From: Erwinia sp. SLM-02
GTDB lineage: Bacteria > Pseudomonadota > Gammaproteobacteria > Enterobacterales > Enterobacteriaceae
Direction of reading: 5' to 3'
NCBI RefSeq assembly: GCF_037450285.1
Contig: NZ_JAQISN010000001.1
Location: 1,984,001 to 2,048,000, forward strand
DNA length: 64,000 nucleotides
A program made the position numbers and the translations under genes. Shown here piece after piece: positions 52,018-59,271 of this stretch; the stretch's first letter is position 1; each line of letters opens with the position of its first letter. Below the pieces are notes generated by a model. That model ran no database searches. It was not told the DNA's origin and saw nothing but the letters and a program-made list of their open reading frames with translations.

Positions 52018-53493
52018 TTAAAAGAAGATAGCGCCGACTTTTTTATGGTTGTTCTTCGCTACGGCAAAGTAGCGGAACCCGTCGGCACCGTGAGATGTTG
52101 CGTCGTGAAGAGGCTTGTCTTTCCAGCACCCGCGCTTGTCGTCCCACTCTTTGCGGTAGCCCTCCAGGTGGGTAATGCCCTCACTGCATTTTTCCTCGTC
52201 AAAGACGCACTTCGGTAGCAGCTCGCGCACCGACTCAATGCCTGTGTCGACGCCCGTTTTCGGTACCACCTTGAAGGTCATGGAATATTTCTGGCCGTCG
52301 ATTTCATACCCCTCCCGCGCCAGTTCCTTACGGGACTTGGCATCAGAGCCGAACTCGCGGTTTTCGATATCGTGCGGTCCCCAGTGCTCGCCGTACTCAT
52401 AGCCCCGGTCCTTCAGCACCTTCATATAGTGCCGCAGGCCTTCACCGGAGTTTTCGTAGTAGTCGATTACGTGAAACTCTTCGCCGACCTCCCGCACGAA
52501 CCAGATGGCCGTGGAGTCGCCCACGCCGATATCCCAGAACGTGTGTACCGGAAGATGCGAGTTATCAGGTAACGCGCCGATCCGTTTGTTGGTGTAGAGC
52601 CAGCGGAACTGTTTCGCGTAGTAAGCGCCCTCGACCGACTGCTGGAACGCCTCAGCCGGGATGGTCGGGTACTCGCGCTTCATGTCGTCGCCGAGCGTCT
52701 TCTCTTTGGCGAAGTACCAGGCCTTCTGACGCTCGTTCAGCACGACGCCGTGCTTTGCCTCCATTTCGGCAAAGTAATCAACCAGGCGCTGCGGGAGTGG
52801 CTCTACCGGGTCGATTGCGTACTGCGGATTCTTCCACCAGGAGAAGAAGAAAAACTTCCAGTCCAGCGGCGACAGTTGCTTACCCTGCAGTTGGGCTTTC
52901 TCAGCGATCTGGCAATAGTCGAAGAAGTAACCTGCCCGCCCCTCTGCCGTGCTTTCGATCGTGGCAAAGCATCCCGTCGATACAGCCTCAAACGCACCTG
53001 TGACGATTTCCCGGGCTTTCTCCGGGTACTTGGCGCATATCTTGCCGAACTCGGAAACGTGCAGGTAACGCAGCGTACCGCCGCGAAATGAGGTGCTGAC
53101 GTAGAGTGAACCGCCCTTCTTGAAAACCAGCTCGCCGGCGGAATCATTGCTGGCCGGGTTGGCCGCTTTAATCTCGTCGGGCAGGTTGTCGTAGGCGAAT
53201 TTCACCTTCTCGCGGAACAGGCGCTTGACGTCGTTCAGCGTGTGGGCGATCAGCGCGCACTTGGCAGACTCGAACAGCGCGGCATCCAGCTGGATAATGC
53301 ACACCTCGGTGGTAAATCCGAGTTGGCGCGCCTTCAGAATGATGTTGCGGGTATGGATGCCCTCAAAGTACTCGCGCTGCTCAGGCGTCATCCTGAACCG
53401 CGTGGGCTTACCCTCTTTATCGGTGATCCAGTACAGGTTGTTAAGCCGCCAGTCCTTATCGGCCAGCAGCTTCAGGTGCTCAGGTTTCATCAC
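52018..53493 (-). CDS. terL: Terminase large subunit
   Basis: The 491-residue packaging motor has an ATPase domain with the TerL-type Walker A in ILKARQLGFTT (residues 50-60) and a C-terminal RNase H-type nuclease domain with HTFWDIGVGDSTAIWFVREV, where the aspartate is a metal ligand candidate. It cuts and pumps DNA into the head with the small subunit. It overlaps the small subunit gene by four bases. Confidence 0.92.
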   Translation of the reverse strand: MMKPEHLKLLADKDWRLNNLYWITDKEGKPTRFRMTPEQREYFEGIHTRNIILKARQLGFTTEVCIIQLDAALFESAKCALIAHTLNDVKRLFREKVKFAYDNLPDEIKAANPASNDSAGELVFKKGGSLYVSTSFRGGTLRYLHVSEFGKICAKYPEKAREIVTGAFEAVSTGCFATIESTAEGRAGYFFDYCQIAEKAQLQGKQLSPLDWKFFFFSWWKNPQYAIDPVEPLPQRLVDYFAEMEAKHGVVLNERQKAWYFAKEKTLGDDMKREYPTIPAEAFQQSVEGAYYAKQFRWLYTNKRIGALPDNSHLPVHTFWDIGVGDSTAIWFVREVGEEFHVIDYYENSGEGLRHYMKVLKDRGYEYGEHWGPHDIENREFGSDAKSRKELAREGYEIDGQKYSMTFKVVPKTGVDTGIESVRELLPKCVFDEEKCSEGITHLEGYRKEWDDKRGCWKDKPLHDATSHGADGFRYFAVAKNNHKKVGAIFF

Positions 53494-54092
53494 GCCCCCT
53501 GAGACAAGGTATCCATGAGGTCAGAAAGTTTCTTAATGGAGTTGTCGCCTTCCGGCCCATCGATGTCGTAGGCCTGACGCTCCAGACTAATCAGATTCTT
53601 CAGCGCGTCGCTCAGCGCCTTCACCGATTTCACGCGTTCCGGCATGCTGATGATCGACTGGTAAATTTCGTTCAGGCGGTCGCGGCCGTTGTCGTCAGGC
53701 TCATACATAAGCCCACCTAGTTTACGCAGCGCACCGACGTCTGCGCACTCAGCGCCCAGCTCGTCGAATAGCGCATTGGTTATCTCACGCGCCCGGCGGA
53801 TATCGCCACGATGCTCCATACGGACGGTGGCGATGACCTCTGCTGTGGCCTCAATCAGTACGCGCTCCGACAGTGCGCTTTCGGTGCGTACCTGCTTGCG
53901 TACCTCCTGTTTGCGCACCAGATCATCAGCACGTTCTTTAATCTTCGCCGACAGGTCACGGGACCAGTCATCGCGCTTGGCTCGCTTGCGGATAGCTCCT
54001 TCACTGATGCCGTGCTGTGCTGCTATCTCGCGGAGGGACATCAAGCCAGCCCGGTAAGCCGATTCGATAGCCTCCCAGTCAGGTGATGCCAT
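53490..54092 (-). CDS. terS: Terminase small subunit
   Basis: The 200-residue protein from ATG at 54092 (MASPDWEAIESAYRAGLMSL), preceded by AAGGA, has an N-terminal helix-turn-helix (LREIAAQHGISEGAIRKRAK) for pac or cos recognition and helical centre. A longer frame upstream lacks a start signal. Its ATG faces the divergent 54144 gene, so late transcription must pass through that region. Confidence 0.85.
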   Translation of the reverse strand: MASPDWEAIESAYRAGLMSLREIAAQHGISEGAIRKRAKRDDWSRDLSAKIKERADDLVRKQEVRKQVRTESALSERVLIEATAEVIATVRMEHRGDIRRAREITNALFDELGAECADVGALRKLGGLMYEPDDNGRDRLNEIYQSIISMPERVKSVKALSDALKNLISLERQAYDIDGPEGDNSIKKLSDLMDTLSQGA

Positions 54093-54143
54093 GGTGTATC
54101 CTTTATTCTTATTTCGATCACAACCCAAACAGGAGCTTTTGAG

Positions 54144-54347
54144 GTGAGATACCGTGATTACGATATAGAACTCACACGCGATGGCGAAAAAATCAGCGCA
54201 TTTGCGACCAGCACCGTTGGAAGCCACAACCAGCCCTTCCATCCAATGAAACCGGAGGACTTAATCGAATCCATCACCAACTGTCTCCACCTTAATGCAG
54301 AAGAAGAAAACGCTCTACGCGAGGTCATTAAAGGTCGTTTCAGTTAA
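54144..54347 (+). CDS. Small protein of unknown function, opposite strand
   Basis: GTG at 54144 (VRYRDYDIELTRDGEKISAF), preceded by AGGAG at eight bases, opens 67 codons. It is a small acidic/basic mixed protein without recognised domain. It lies between the lysis cassette and the terminase genes, divergent from terS by about 50 bases, and must have its own promoter in the lysogen or be silent. Confidence 0.55.
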   Translation: MRYRDYDIELTRDGEKISAFATSTVGSHNQPFHPMKPEDLIESITNCLHLNAEEENALREVIKGRFS

Positions 54348-54524
54348 TGCTTGTCGCTTTCATCTACCATCTCGCCGCTAACCGACCATGAGTGGACGCC
54401 CCTGCGTGGAGTCAGGAGTAACACGGTATTGGCGTTTTTGATTCTCTCTGTGCGCTAACTGTCAGGAGTCACAGATCGATGCTGACACAGAAAGACGGCG
54501 ACGGCCTGCGCCCGGCCGGAGGGG

Positions 54525-54770
54525 TTATTCGGTTGCAGCAGTAACCTCGTTCAGTACGGAGATGGCTTCCACCGATTCCTGCACCGCTTTGGTTGCGCGT
54601 GCAACGATATCAGTTTCGCTGTATACGCGACTGTACTGCTGGATGAACAGGCGATGCTTGAACGGGTCGTTCTGGACAAAAGACACAGCCACCTTCGTTG
54701 CTGCGGTGTCATAGCCCAGAGTAGCCAGTAGCTCCAGTTGGTTGCTTTGCTCGGTAGTGATTTCTGGCAT
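54525..54770 (-). CDS. Small prophage protein, 81 residues
   Basis: The 81-residue protein (MPEITTEQSNQLELLATLGY at the start) is helical and acidic. It lies alone between the zinc-ribbon gene and the 54144 gene in the late direction. No domain recognised. About 180 bases after its stop hold no gene. Confidence 0.5.
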   Translation of the reverse strand: MPEITTEQSNQLELLATLGYDTAATKVAVSFVQNDPFKHRLFIQQYSRVYSETDIVARATKAVQESVEAISVLNEVTAATE

Positions 54771-54936
54771 GATAATCCTCTTTAGTGGTTAAAAAAACGT
54801 TGTTCACGCCGTTGATTAGCGTCAAGAGTTGAAGTGAAAAAGGTGATAATCATCAAGATTTCGAAAAAAAGCTTAACTCATCGGACCTTTGAGACTATTC
54901 TTAATGAAGTCAAGTCAAAAAAGTCAAGGAATTACC

Positions 54937-55167
54937 ATGTCAATTATTAATTTATTTTGTAGATCTTGCGGACATGATAGATTCCATATTGTAGCTATCG
55001 CAGATAGAGGGGACCAAATTGCTCAGATGCAATGCAACCGTTGTAATTGTGCAGTGGATATCAATGACGTTGTATCTTATAAAGAAAACTATGTTATCGC
55101 TCAACCCGACACTGACGATGAACGCAAAATAAACTATCAGCGCTACACAATACTACCCGGCGCGTGA
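54937..55167 (+). CDS. Small zinc-ribbon protein, opposite strand
   Basis: ATG at 54937 (MSIINLFCRSCGHDRFHIVA), preceded by AAGGA, opens 76 codons. Two CxxC pairs (CRSC and CNRC, with one more cysteine) about 28 residues apart form a zinc ribbon. It lies opposite to the late genes. Zinc ribbons of this size occur in phage regulators and anti-host proteins; the role here is unknown. Confidence 0.6.
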   Translation: MSIINLFCRSCGHDRFHIVAIADRGDQIAQMQCNRCNCAVDINDVVSYKENYVIAQPDTDDERKINYQRYTILPGA

Positions 55168-55333
55168 GTAAACGTTAGCCTTTATCTCTGCACAACAATT
55201 AAATTAAATTTATAAATTGATGCCTAATGTAAATTCCAGTACATAGGCTTTAATTATCCGCGCCACTAAAGTAGATTAAAAAAGCAACAGCAGAATCAAT
55301 CCCTATATTTCATAGTGACTTTAGAGGTGTCGT

Positions 55334-55456
55334 ATGAAAGAGTGGCTACTACTTACAATTGCACTTTTATTATTATTAATTTCCATATACAGCTTAATAG
55401 CTTATGTTCGTGAACGTAAGTCAAACAAATTCCCGTCCAAGCGAAAAAATCGATAA
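55334..55456 (+). CDS. Small membrane peptide, 40 residues, opposite strand
   Basis: ATG at 55334, with GAGGTG five bases before it, opens 40 codons: MKEWLLLTIALLLLLISIYS at the start, then a basic tail (VRERKSNKFPSKRKNR). It is a one-helix membrane peptide with its basic end predicted in the cytoplasm. It lies just outside the Rz end of the lysis cassette. Its shape resembles the 38-residue peptide at 28415 but the sequences are not clearly related. Confidence 0.55.
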   Translation: MKEWLLLTIALLLLLISIYSLIAYVRERKSNKFPSKRKNR

Positions 55457-55537
55457 CCTATTTATTTAGCGAATTTAAGTCGCAAATTTAGCTTTTATCG
55501 AATTATCCAAAGTAGTAATAATTGTAAGGCCTTTCAT

Positions 55538-56080
55538 TTAGGGCGTGACTACAGCCCTACTTTTCTCAATTTCACGGATGCCAGCAAACTGACTGTTAGC
55601 CTGATCAATCGCCGTTAGAAGCGGATCAATCCACAGAACTGCCTGGCAATAAGTTAACGTTCGGGTGGTAGTGGTACCAGAACCGGCGTCGTCAGTGAGG
55701 ATGGGAGTGGTGTACATAGCGCCGGAACGTAAGCGGTGCGTGTAGTCGAGCAGCCGCTCAGAAATAGAAGCAGGCACAATGAGATCACAGGTCGGCTCAG
55801 TTTTGAGGATTGTCCGGTATTCAATCTGTTTCTCCTGGGCTGAAGCCATGATTTGTGTGTCGTACTGCTGTACAGCTGCAGCGATCTGGTTGTAACGATT
55901 AAACTGCAGGGACTGCGTGGCAATGACACTGCTCTGCCGCTCGTTATCCGTCTTCAGTTGCTGGTTAGCAGTCTGCTGATCGCTGTATTCACCGTGGTAG
56001 TAGACCGCAGCGCCGCCCAACCCAATCAGCATAAGCAGGAACACCGCGACCAGAACCAGAGTTAATTTGGTGTCTTTCAT
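55538..56080 (-). CDS. Rz-like inner-membrane spanin
   Basis: The 180-residue protein from ATG at 56080 (MKDTKLTLVLVAVFLLMLIG) has an N-terminal transmembrane helix (about residues 5-27) followed by a periplasmic part rich in Gln/Asn coiled coil. With Rz1 it fuses inner and outer membranes at the end of lysis. It overlaps the endolysin stop as ATGA. Rz1 is embedded in another frame (see 55654). Confidence 0.85.
   Translation of the reverse strand: MKDTKLTLVLVAVFLLMLIGLGGAAVYYHGEYSDQQTANQQLKTDNERQSSVIATQSLQFNRYNQIAAAVQQYDTQIMASAQEKQIEYRTILKTEPTCDLIVPASISERLLDYTHRLRSGAMYTTPILTDDAGSGTTTTRTLTYCQAVLWIDPLLTAIDQANSQFAGIREIEKSRAVVTP
55654..55788 (-). CDS. Rz1-like outer-membrane lipoprotein, embedded in Rz
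   Basis: In another frame of the Rz gene, GTG at 55788 opens 44 codons: VISLCLLLFLSGC with the lipobox LSGC, then a proline-rich mature part (VPALCTPLPSSLTTPVLVPL). This is the usual embedded Rz1 layout. The start codon is the least certain part, since the frame runs open upstream without a better start. Confidence 0.78.
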   Translation of the reverse strand: MISLCLLLFLSGCSTTRTAYVPALCTPLPSSLTTPVLVPLPPER

Positions 56081-56616
56081 TGGTCCAGCCCCCAGCACGC
56101 AAGCGCAGATTCCTGATCCCGACGCTCAACCTGACCGTAGCAGCCAGTTGCCTGCCCTTTCGTTAAACGGCAGTCGCGCCCCCTATCGTGCACCCACCAA
56201 CGAATCGCTTCGCATGCGCCTTTACGGTCACCAGCATTCAGTCGTTTGTAGAACGTAGAAGGGAGGCAATTACCGGGTCCAATGTTGTACGGGCAGAATG
56301 ACGCGATACCTGCTTTCTGCGGCTCAGTCAGTGGCACTTTGATGTTGCTCTTCACCCAGGCAAGCGCCTTACGTTCCTCAATCGCATTTACCTCTGCACA
56401 CTTCTCAGCGGTCAGGCGCATGCCCTTCACCACCGCTTTACCATCAATACGGGTCACACCACGGCAGATAGTCCAGATTCCTGAGCTGTCGAGATAGGCC
56501 ACCAGTCGATTACCTTCTTTCTCATTAAGGAAAGCCTCCAGAATGGCAGAGGCTGATGCGCCAGCCAGAATCAGGCCAACCACTGCGGCGCTGAGCTTTG
56601 ACTTCAGATTAGCCAT
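56077..56616 (-). CDS. SAR endolysin (GH24 lysozyme family, phage 21 R type)
   Basis: The 179-residue muramidase starts at ATG 56616, which overlaps the holin stop codon as TGATG. Residues 8-27 (LSAAVVGLILAGASASAILE) are a weakly hydrophobic, Ala/Gly-rich signal-anchor-release segment. The catalytic part has the GH24 block NEKEGNRLVAYLDSSGIWTI-CRG with the glutamate of EKEG. SAR endolysins are exported without cleavage and become active when the pinholin depolarises the membrane. Confidence 0.9.
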   Translation of the reverse strand: MANLKSKLSAAVVGLILAGASASAILEAFLNEKEGNRLVAYLDSSGIWTICRGVTRIDGKAVVKGMRLTAEKCAEVNAIEERKALAWVKSNIKVPLTEPQKAGIASFCPYNIGPGNCLPSTFYKRLNAGDRKGACEAIRWWVHDRGRDCRLTKGQATGCYGQVERRDQESALACWGLDQ

Positions 56617-56831
56617 CAATCACCCCGTGCTATTTTTCGGCGGTCCTCTTTCACCTTGAAATACAGGTTTGCCAGAAACGTCAGGAAGCCAAAGACCAGG
56701 CTCCCGATAACACCGATAGCAGCCCACTGTGACGGGCTGACTTTGTCGAGTAATTGCAGGCTCCAGTAACCGGCATTGCCGATTGAAGCGCCGTAAGCAA
56801 CGCCTGTTGTAAGTTTGTCCATGCGATACAT
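56616..56831 (-). CDS. Phage 21-type pinholin with dual start
   Basis: ATG at 56831 opens exactly 71 codons (MYRMDKLTTGVAYGASIGNA), with a second ATG at 56822 giving 68 residues. Phage 21 S makes the same pair: S71 antiholin (MKSMDK) and S68 holin. The first helix is small-residue rich (SAR-type) and the second is hydrophobic (SQWAAIGVIGSLVFGFLTFL), followed by a basic tail. Arg3 in the extra tripeptide matches the positive charge that makes S71 an inhibitor. An in-frame extension to 56960 has no good start. Confidence 0.88.
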   Translation of the reverse strand: MYRMDKLTTGVAYGASIGNAGYWSLQLLDKVSPSQWAAIGVIGSLVFGFLTFLANLYFKVKEDRRKIARGD

Positions 56832-57039
56832 ACTCTCACCCCCGGCATTGCCGTGGCGCTGTTCAATTAGAAGGATGAATAATGAATGAAATAAAGTGAA
56901 AAACTTTACGATTTGGCAAAGCTGTTCTAAAATTAAATCTCCAATTAATGAATATTCCATAAACCAAATTAAAAATAATAAATCTAATTAAAGTTATTAT
57001 TAATGATTCATAGAAATCAATTAAGGAGAATTTTAAAAA

Positions 57040-57207
57040 ATGAACTTACAACAATACATCGACATCCACTTTTCTGGTAACCAGGCAGAATTCGCTCGAT
57101 TTGTTGGAGTACGACCCCAACAAGTTACACAATGGATTAATAGAGGCTTCATTATGTTTGGTGGCAAACTATATAGCCCGCGAAGAACTATTAAGCCATT
57201 ACCATAA
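57040..57207 (+). CDS. Small Cro-like helix-turn-helix protein, opposite strand
   Basis: ATG at 57040 opens 55 codons (MNLQQYIDIHFSGNQAEFAR). The stretch NQAEFARFVGVRPQQVTQWI is a clear helix-turn-helix, followed by a basic tail. AAGGAG lies 11 bases before the ATG. It is divergent from the holin gene, so it is placed to bind at the start of the lysis genes. Cro-like genes in this spot occur in other lambdoid phages by memory; the target is unknown. Confidence 0.65.
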   Translation: MNLQQYIDIHFSGNQAEFARFVGVRPQQVTQWINRGFIMFGGKLYSPRRTIKPLP

Positions 57208-57290
57208 AAATTTTGAAGTCTCGCATATCGCGCTAATCACTGCGAATGGAACAAATCATAGCTTGCAAGATGCAAGAAAGGCCCACATGA

Positions 57291-57539
57291 GTGAGCCTTG
57301 ATTTAGTTGCTGAAAACTGTGACATCATTAAGTTTCGGTGCCGGGTGCCTCCCGGTAAATCAGAAAAGACAGAACCTGATTCGCTTCCTGGCAACAGGAT
57401 ATGTGGACCTGCCTTAGCCCCTCCGCTTAGGGGGATTCACCGTAACTTGCGCGATTCTAAACAAGATAAAATCAGAGTCAAAGCCGAGCTCTGTTCTGAG
57501 TATGAATCCCGTATAGATTCAGATTAATCAGAGATGAAT
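57291..57539. other. Structured region between HTH gene and late terminators
   Basis: Two short stems stand out: CCGGG / CCCGG (57341-57355) and CCCCT / AGGGG (57418-57433), plus a CCTG / CAGG pair between them. The plus strand has a 78-codon open frame here, but its sequence does not look like a folded protein. The same region on the minus strand is in the late leader RNA, downstream of tR'. I judge it to be untranslated RNA of the late leader or a small RNA. Confidence 0.35.
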
Positions 57540-57573
57540 CGCCATTCCGGTAGGAGCGACTCAACATTTAGAA

Positions 57574-57603
57574 CTAAAAAAAGGCCCTGCTTTAGCAGAG
57601 CCT
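57574..57603 (-). terminator. Second late-leader terminator
   Basis: On the minus strand GGCTCTGC and GCAGGGCC pair around a short loop and are followed by eight T. Together with the terminator at 57713 it would block late transcription unless Q acts. Confidence 0.85.
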
Positions 57604-57712
57604 AAGATTTGGTGCGCCTGTATATCATCATTGATTAAATGTCACTCCTTCGGACGGAAGGCGCATAGAGTTGTCATCAATTTGAAGATAGTAGATTGAC
57701 AGAAAAAAGCCA

Positions 57713-57739
57713 ATAAAAAAGCCCCGCATTTGCGGAGCC
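57713..57739 (-). terminator. First late-leader terminator (tR'-like)
   Basis: On the minus strand GCTCCGC and GCGGGGC pair around a four-base loop and are followed by six T. It lies about 100 bases after the Q stop codon and soon after the late promoter candidate, the place of lambda tR'. Confidence 0.85.
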
Positions 57740-57771
57740 TCTAAATTTGTTAAGTGCCTGCGGGCATTGAA

Positions 57772-57800
57772 ATCCCACGATGGGACATATAGTTAGTCAA
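57772..57800 (-). promoter_or_regulatory. Candidate late promoter pR'
   Basis: On the minus strand TTGACT (57800-57795), 17 bases, TGGGAT (57777-57772). Lambda pR' also has TTGACT as its -35 element. The -10 match is poor, so the exact position is uncertain; the place between Q and the terminators is right. Confidence 0.4.
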
Positions 57801-57840
57801 CTTCGGACAAAATGCAATACATTTCGACGCTAAATTATGA

Positions 57841-58605
57841 TTATCGCGTCACTTTTTTGAATTCTTGCTCTGCCTGATTCTCTTCCGCCTCGCACTTGTT
57901 GATCAGGCTTTCATAAAATGGCTTCCAGTTGCGCCGCCAACTGCGTTCGTTAAGCTCCGGCACCAACGCCCGGATCGCTTTAAACGCTACCGTGGACGGC
58001 TGCCGCTTAAAACCCAGCCCATCACAGCGCTCGCAATCCTTTTCCACCGGAACGCCGAGCAGTTTCGACCGCTTCAGATCCCGGACCTTGCCGGACCCGC
58101 CGCAACGGCAGCGCGCTGACAATTTTCCCTTTCCGTGACATGTCACACACTGATTTTCCACCAGTTGCAACTGATAAGTTGGGGGCGTTTTTTCTCCGCA
58201 TCCCGGATGCGTCATCACCCGCGCAATAGTGTTGGTAACGCCCCTGCCTTTGCAGTCCGGGCATTCGACGTTATCAGCCGCAGAACGCGCATAATCGTCG
58301 TAGGCGAATTTAGCCAGAACAGCAAGGCACTGACTCACTTTTCCAGCGGCGGACTTTCTGAGAAGCGCTGGTGCGGTTTTGCGGGCATAAGCCAGCAGGT
58401 GCTGCACTGCCTTATCCCGATCCTGCTGACTGATACCTGCTTTTCCCAGATACGCACTCATGCCGAAAGCAGCTTTAGCCTGGCACATGCCGATCGCGGC
58501 CATGACGTGTGTGCCGTCGATATTCTCCGAGCTGGTAGCGCCGGGGCTGTCGGTGATCATCATCGTTTTCGGGCTGAAATGTTTAAGTGCGGCTTCGATT
58601 CTCAC
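57841..58605 (-). CDS. Q-type late antitermination protein
   Basis: The 254-residue protein starts at GTG 58605, preceded by GAGGGG. It belongs to the longer lambdoid Q group (phage antitermination protein family) with four DnaJ-like cysteine pairs (CPDCKGRG, CVTCHGKG, CRCGGSG, CERCDGLG) that bind zinc. Q binds at the late promoter and lets polymerase pass terminators. It is directly followed by the late promoter candidate and two terminators, which is its expected target. Confidence 0.88.
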   Translation of the reverse strand: MRIEAALKHFSPKTMMITDSPGATSSENIDGTHVMAAIGMCQAKAAFGMSAYLGKAGISQQDRDKAVQHLLAYARKTAPALLRKSAAGKVSQCLAVLAKFAYDDYARSAADNVECPDCKGRGVTNTIARVMTHPGCGEKTPPTYQLQLVENQCVTCHGKGKLSARCRCGGSGKVRDLKRSKLLGVPVEKDCERCDGLGFKRQPSTVAFKAIRALVPELNERSWRRNWKPFYESLINKCEAEENQAEQEFKKVTR

Positions 58606-58664
58606 GTGTATCCCCTCTGGTCTGTTCTTGTCATCCGATACTGCAGTTGGCCAGCGGCCGGGTT

Positions 58665-58883
58665 CTAAACGTCCACCAGCACTTTCAGCGCACGCGAGCA
58701 GCGCGGCTTACTGTAGAGCGCGCCCTTTTTCACCAGCGCTTTAATGTGCGCTTCAGCGGCGTTAGCGGACTTCCAGCCAAAGTGAGTGGCTATCTCCACA
58801 CGTGTTGGCGCGCAGCCATTCTCAGCAGCGTACTGCCGGATAAAGCGGCACATGTTTTTCTGGATCTCGGTCAGTCCTTTCAC
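58665..58883 (-). CDS. Small winged-helix protein (LexA N-terminal-like)
   Basis: GTG at 58883 (VKGLTEIQKNMCRFIRQYAA), preceded by AGGAG, opens 72 codons. The layout with VEIATHFGWKSANAAEAHIK resembles the LexA DNA-binding domain without its peptidase part. It is encoded between rusA and Q in the early direction, four bases after the rusA end. It may be a small regulator; the target is unknown. Confidence 0.65.
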   Translation of the reverse strand: MKGLTEIQKNMCRFIRQYAAENGCAPTRVEIATHFGWKSANAAEAHIKALVKKGALYSKPRCSRALKVLVDV

Positions 58884-58886
58884 GTT

Positions 58887-59271
58887 TTATTCTCCTGACT
58901 GGTGCGCCGACGGCGCGATGCTGGCGATCCGGATACTGCCGGTTTCGCCCCATATTTTTGATACGCGGAAATCCCACACGCTGCTGTCATCGGCAAACAA
59001 GGCATCCATCAGCGCTTTCATCAGGTTGTCCACGTCCGGTTTTTGCTAATGCGGCTGACCAATACTGGCGCTGCGCTTTTTCTTGCTCCAGCTGGCTGGC
59101 TGGCATTGGCAGCACGAAAGTAACGTGGCAGCCGCTGACCGGCAGCTGCAGGCGCTTTAATCGCACCTCGTCGCAGTAAGCGCGGTACCGGAGAACCACC
59201 GGGCGTTTAGCCCAACGGTCTCTCTGCGTCATGCGGGGTTTCGGCAACGGACAGATGTCATAGACCTGCAT
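58887..59271 (-). pseudogene. rusA: rusA-like Holliday junction resolvase, frameshifted and with an internal stop
   Basis: The N-terminal part (ATG at 59271) runs to HVTFVLPMPAS. After an extra four bases in a GCCA/CAGC repeat (about 59091-59103), the frame that continues the family sequence reads WSKKKRSASIGQPH, a TAG stop (59048-59046), then QKPDVDNLMKALMDALFADD and on to HQSGE with a normal stop at 58887. RusA's catalytic aspartates are in the DVDNL and ALFADD parts, so the 94-residue product of the intact frame lacks them. Two independent lesions make loss of function likely. Confidence 0.85.

Noticed and set aside
57101..57301. Plus-strand frame of 66 codons overlapping the small helix-turn-helix gene
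   Set aside because: It overlaps a frame with a recognisable helix-turn-helix and lacks a ribosome-binding site of its own.
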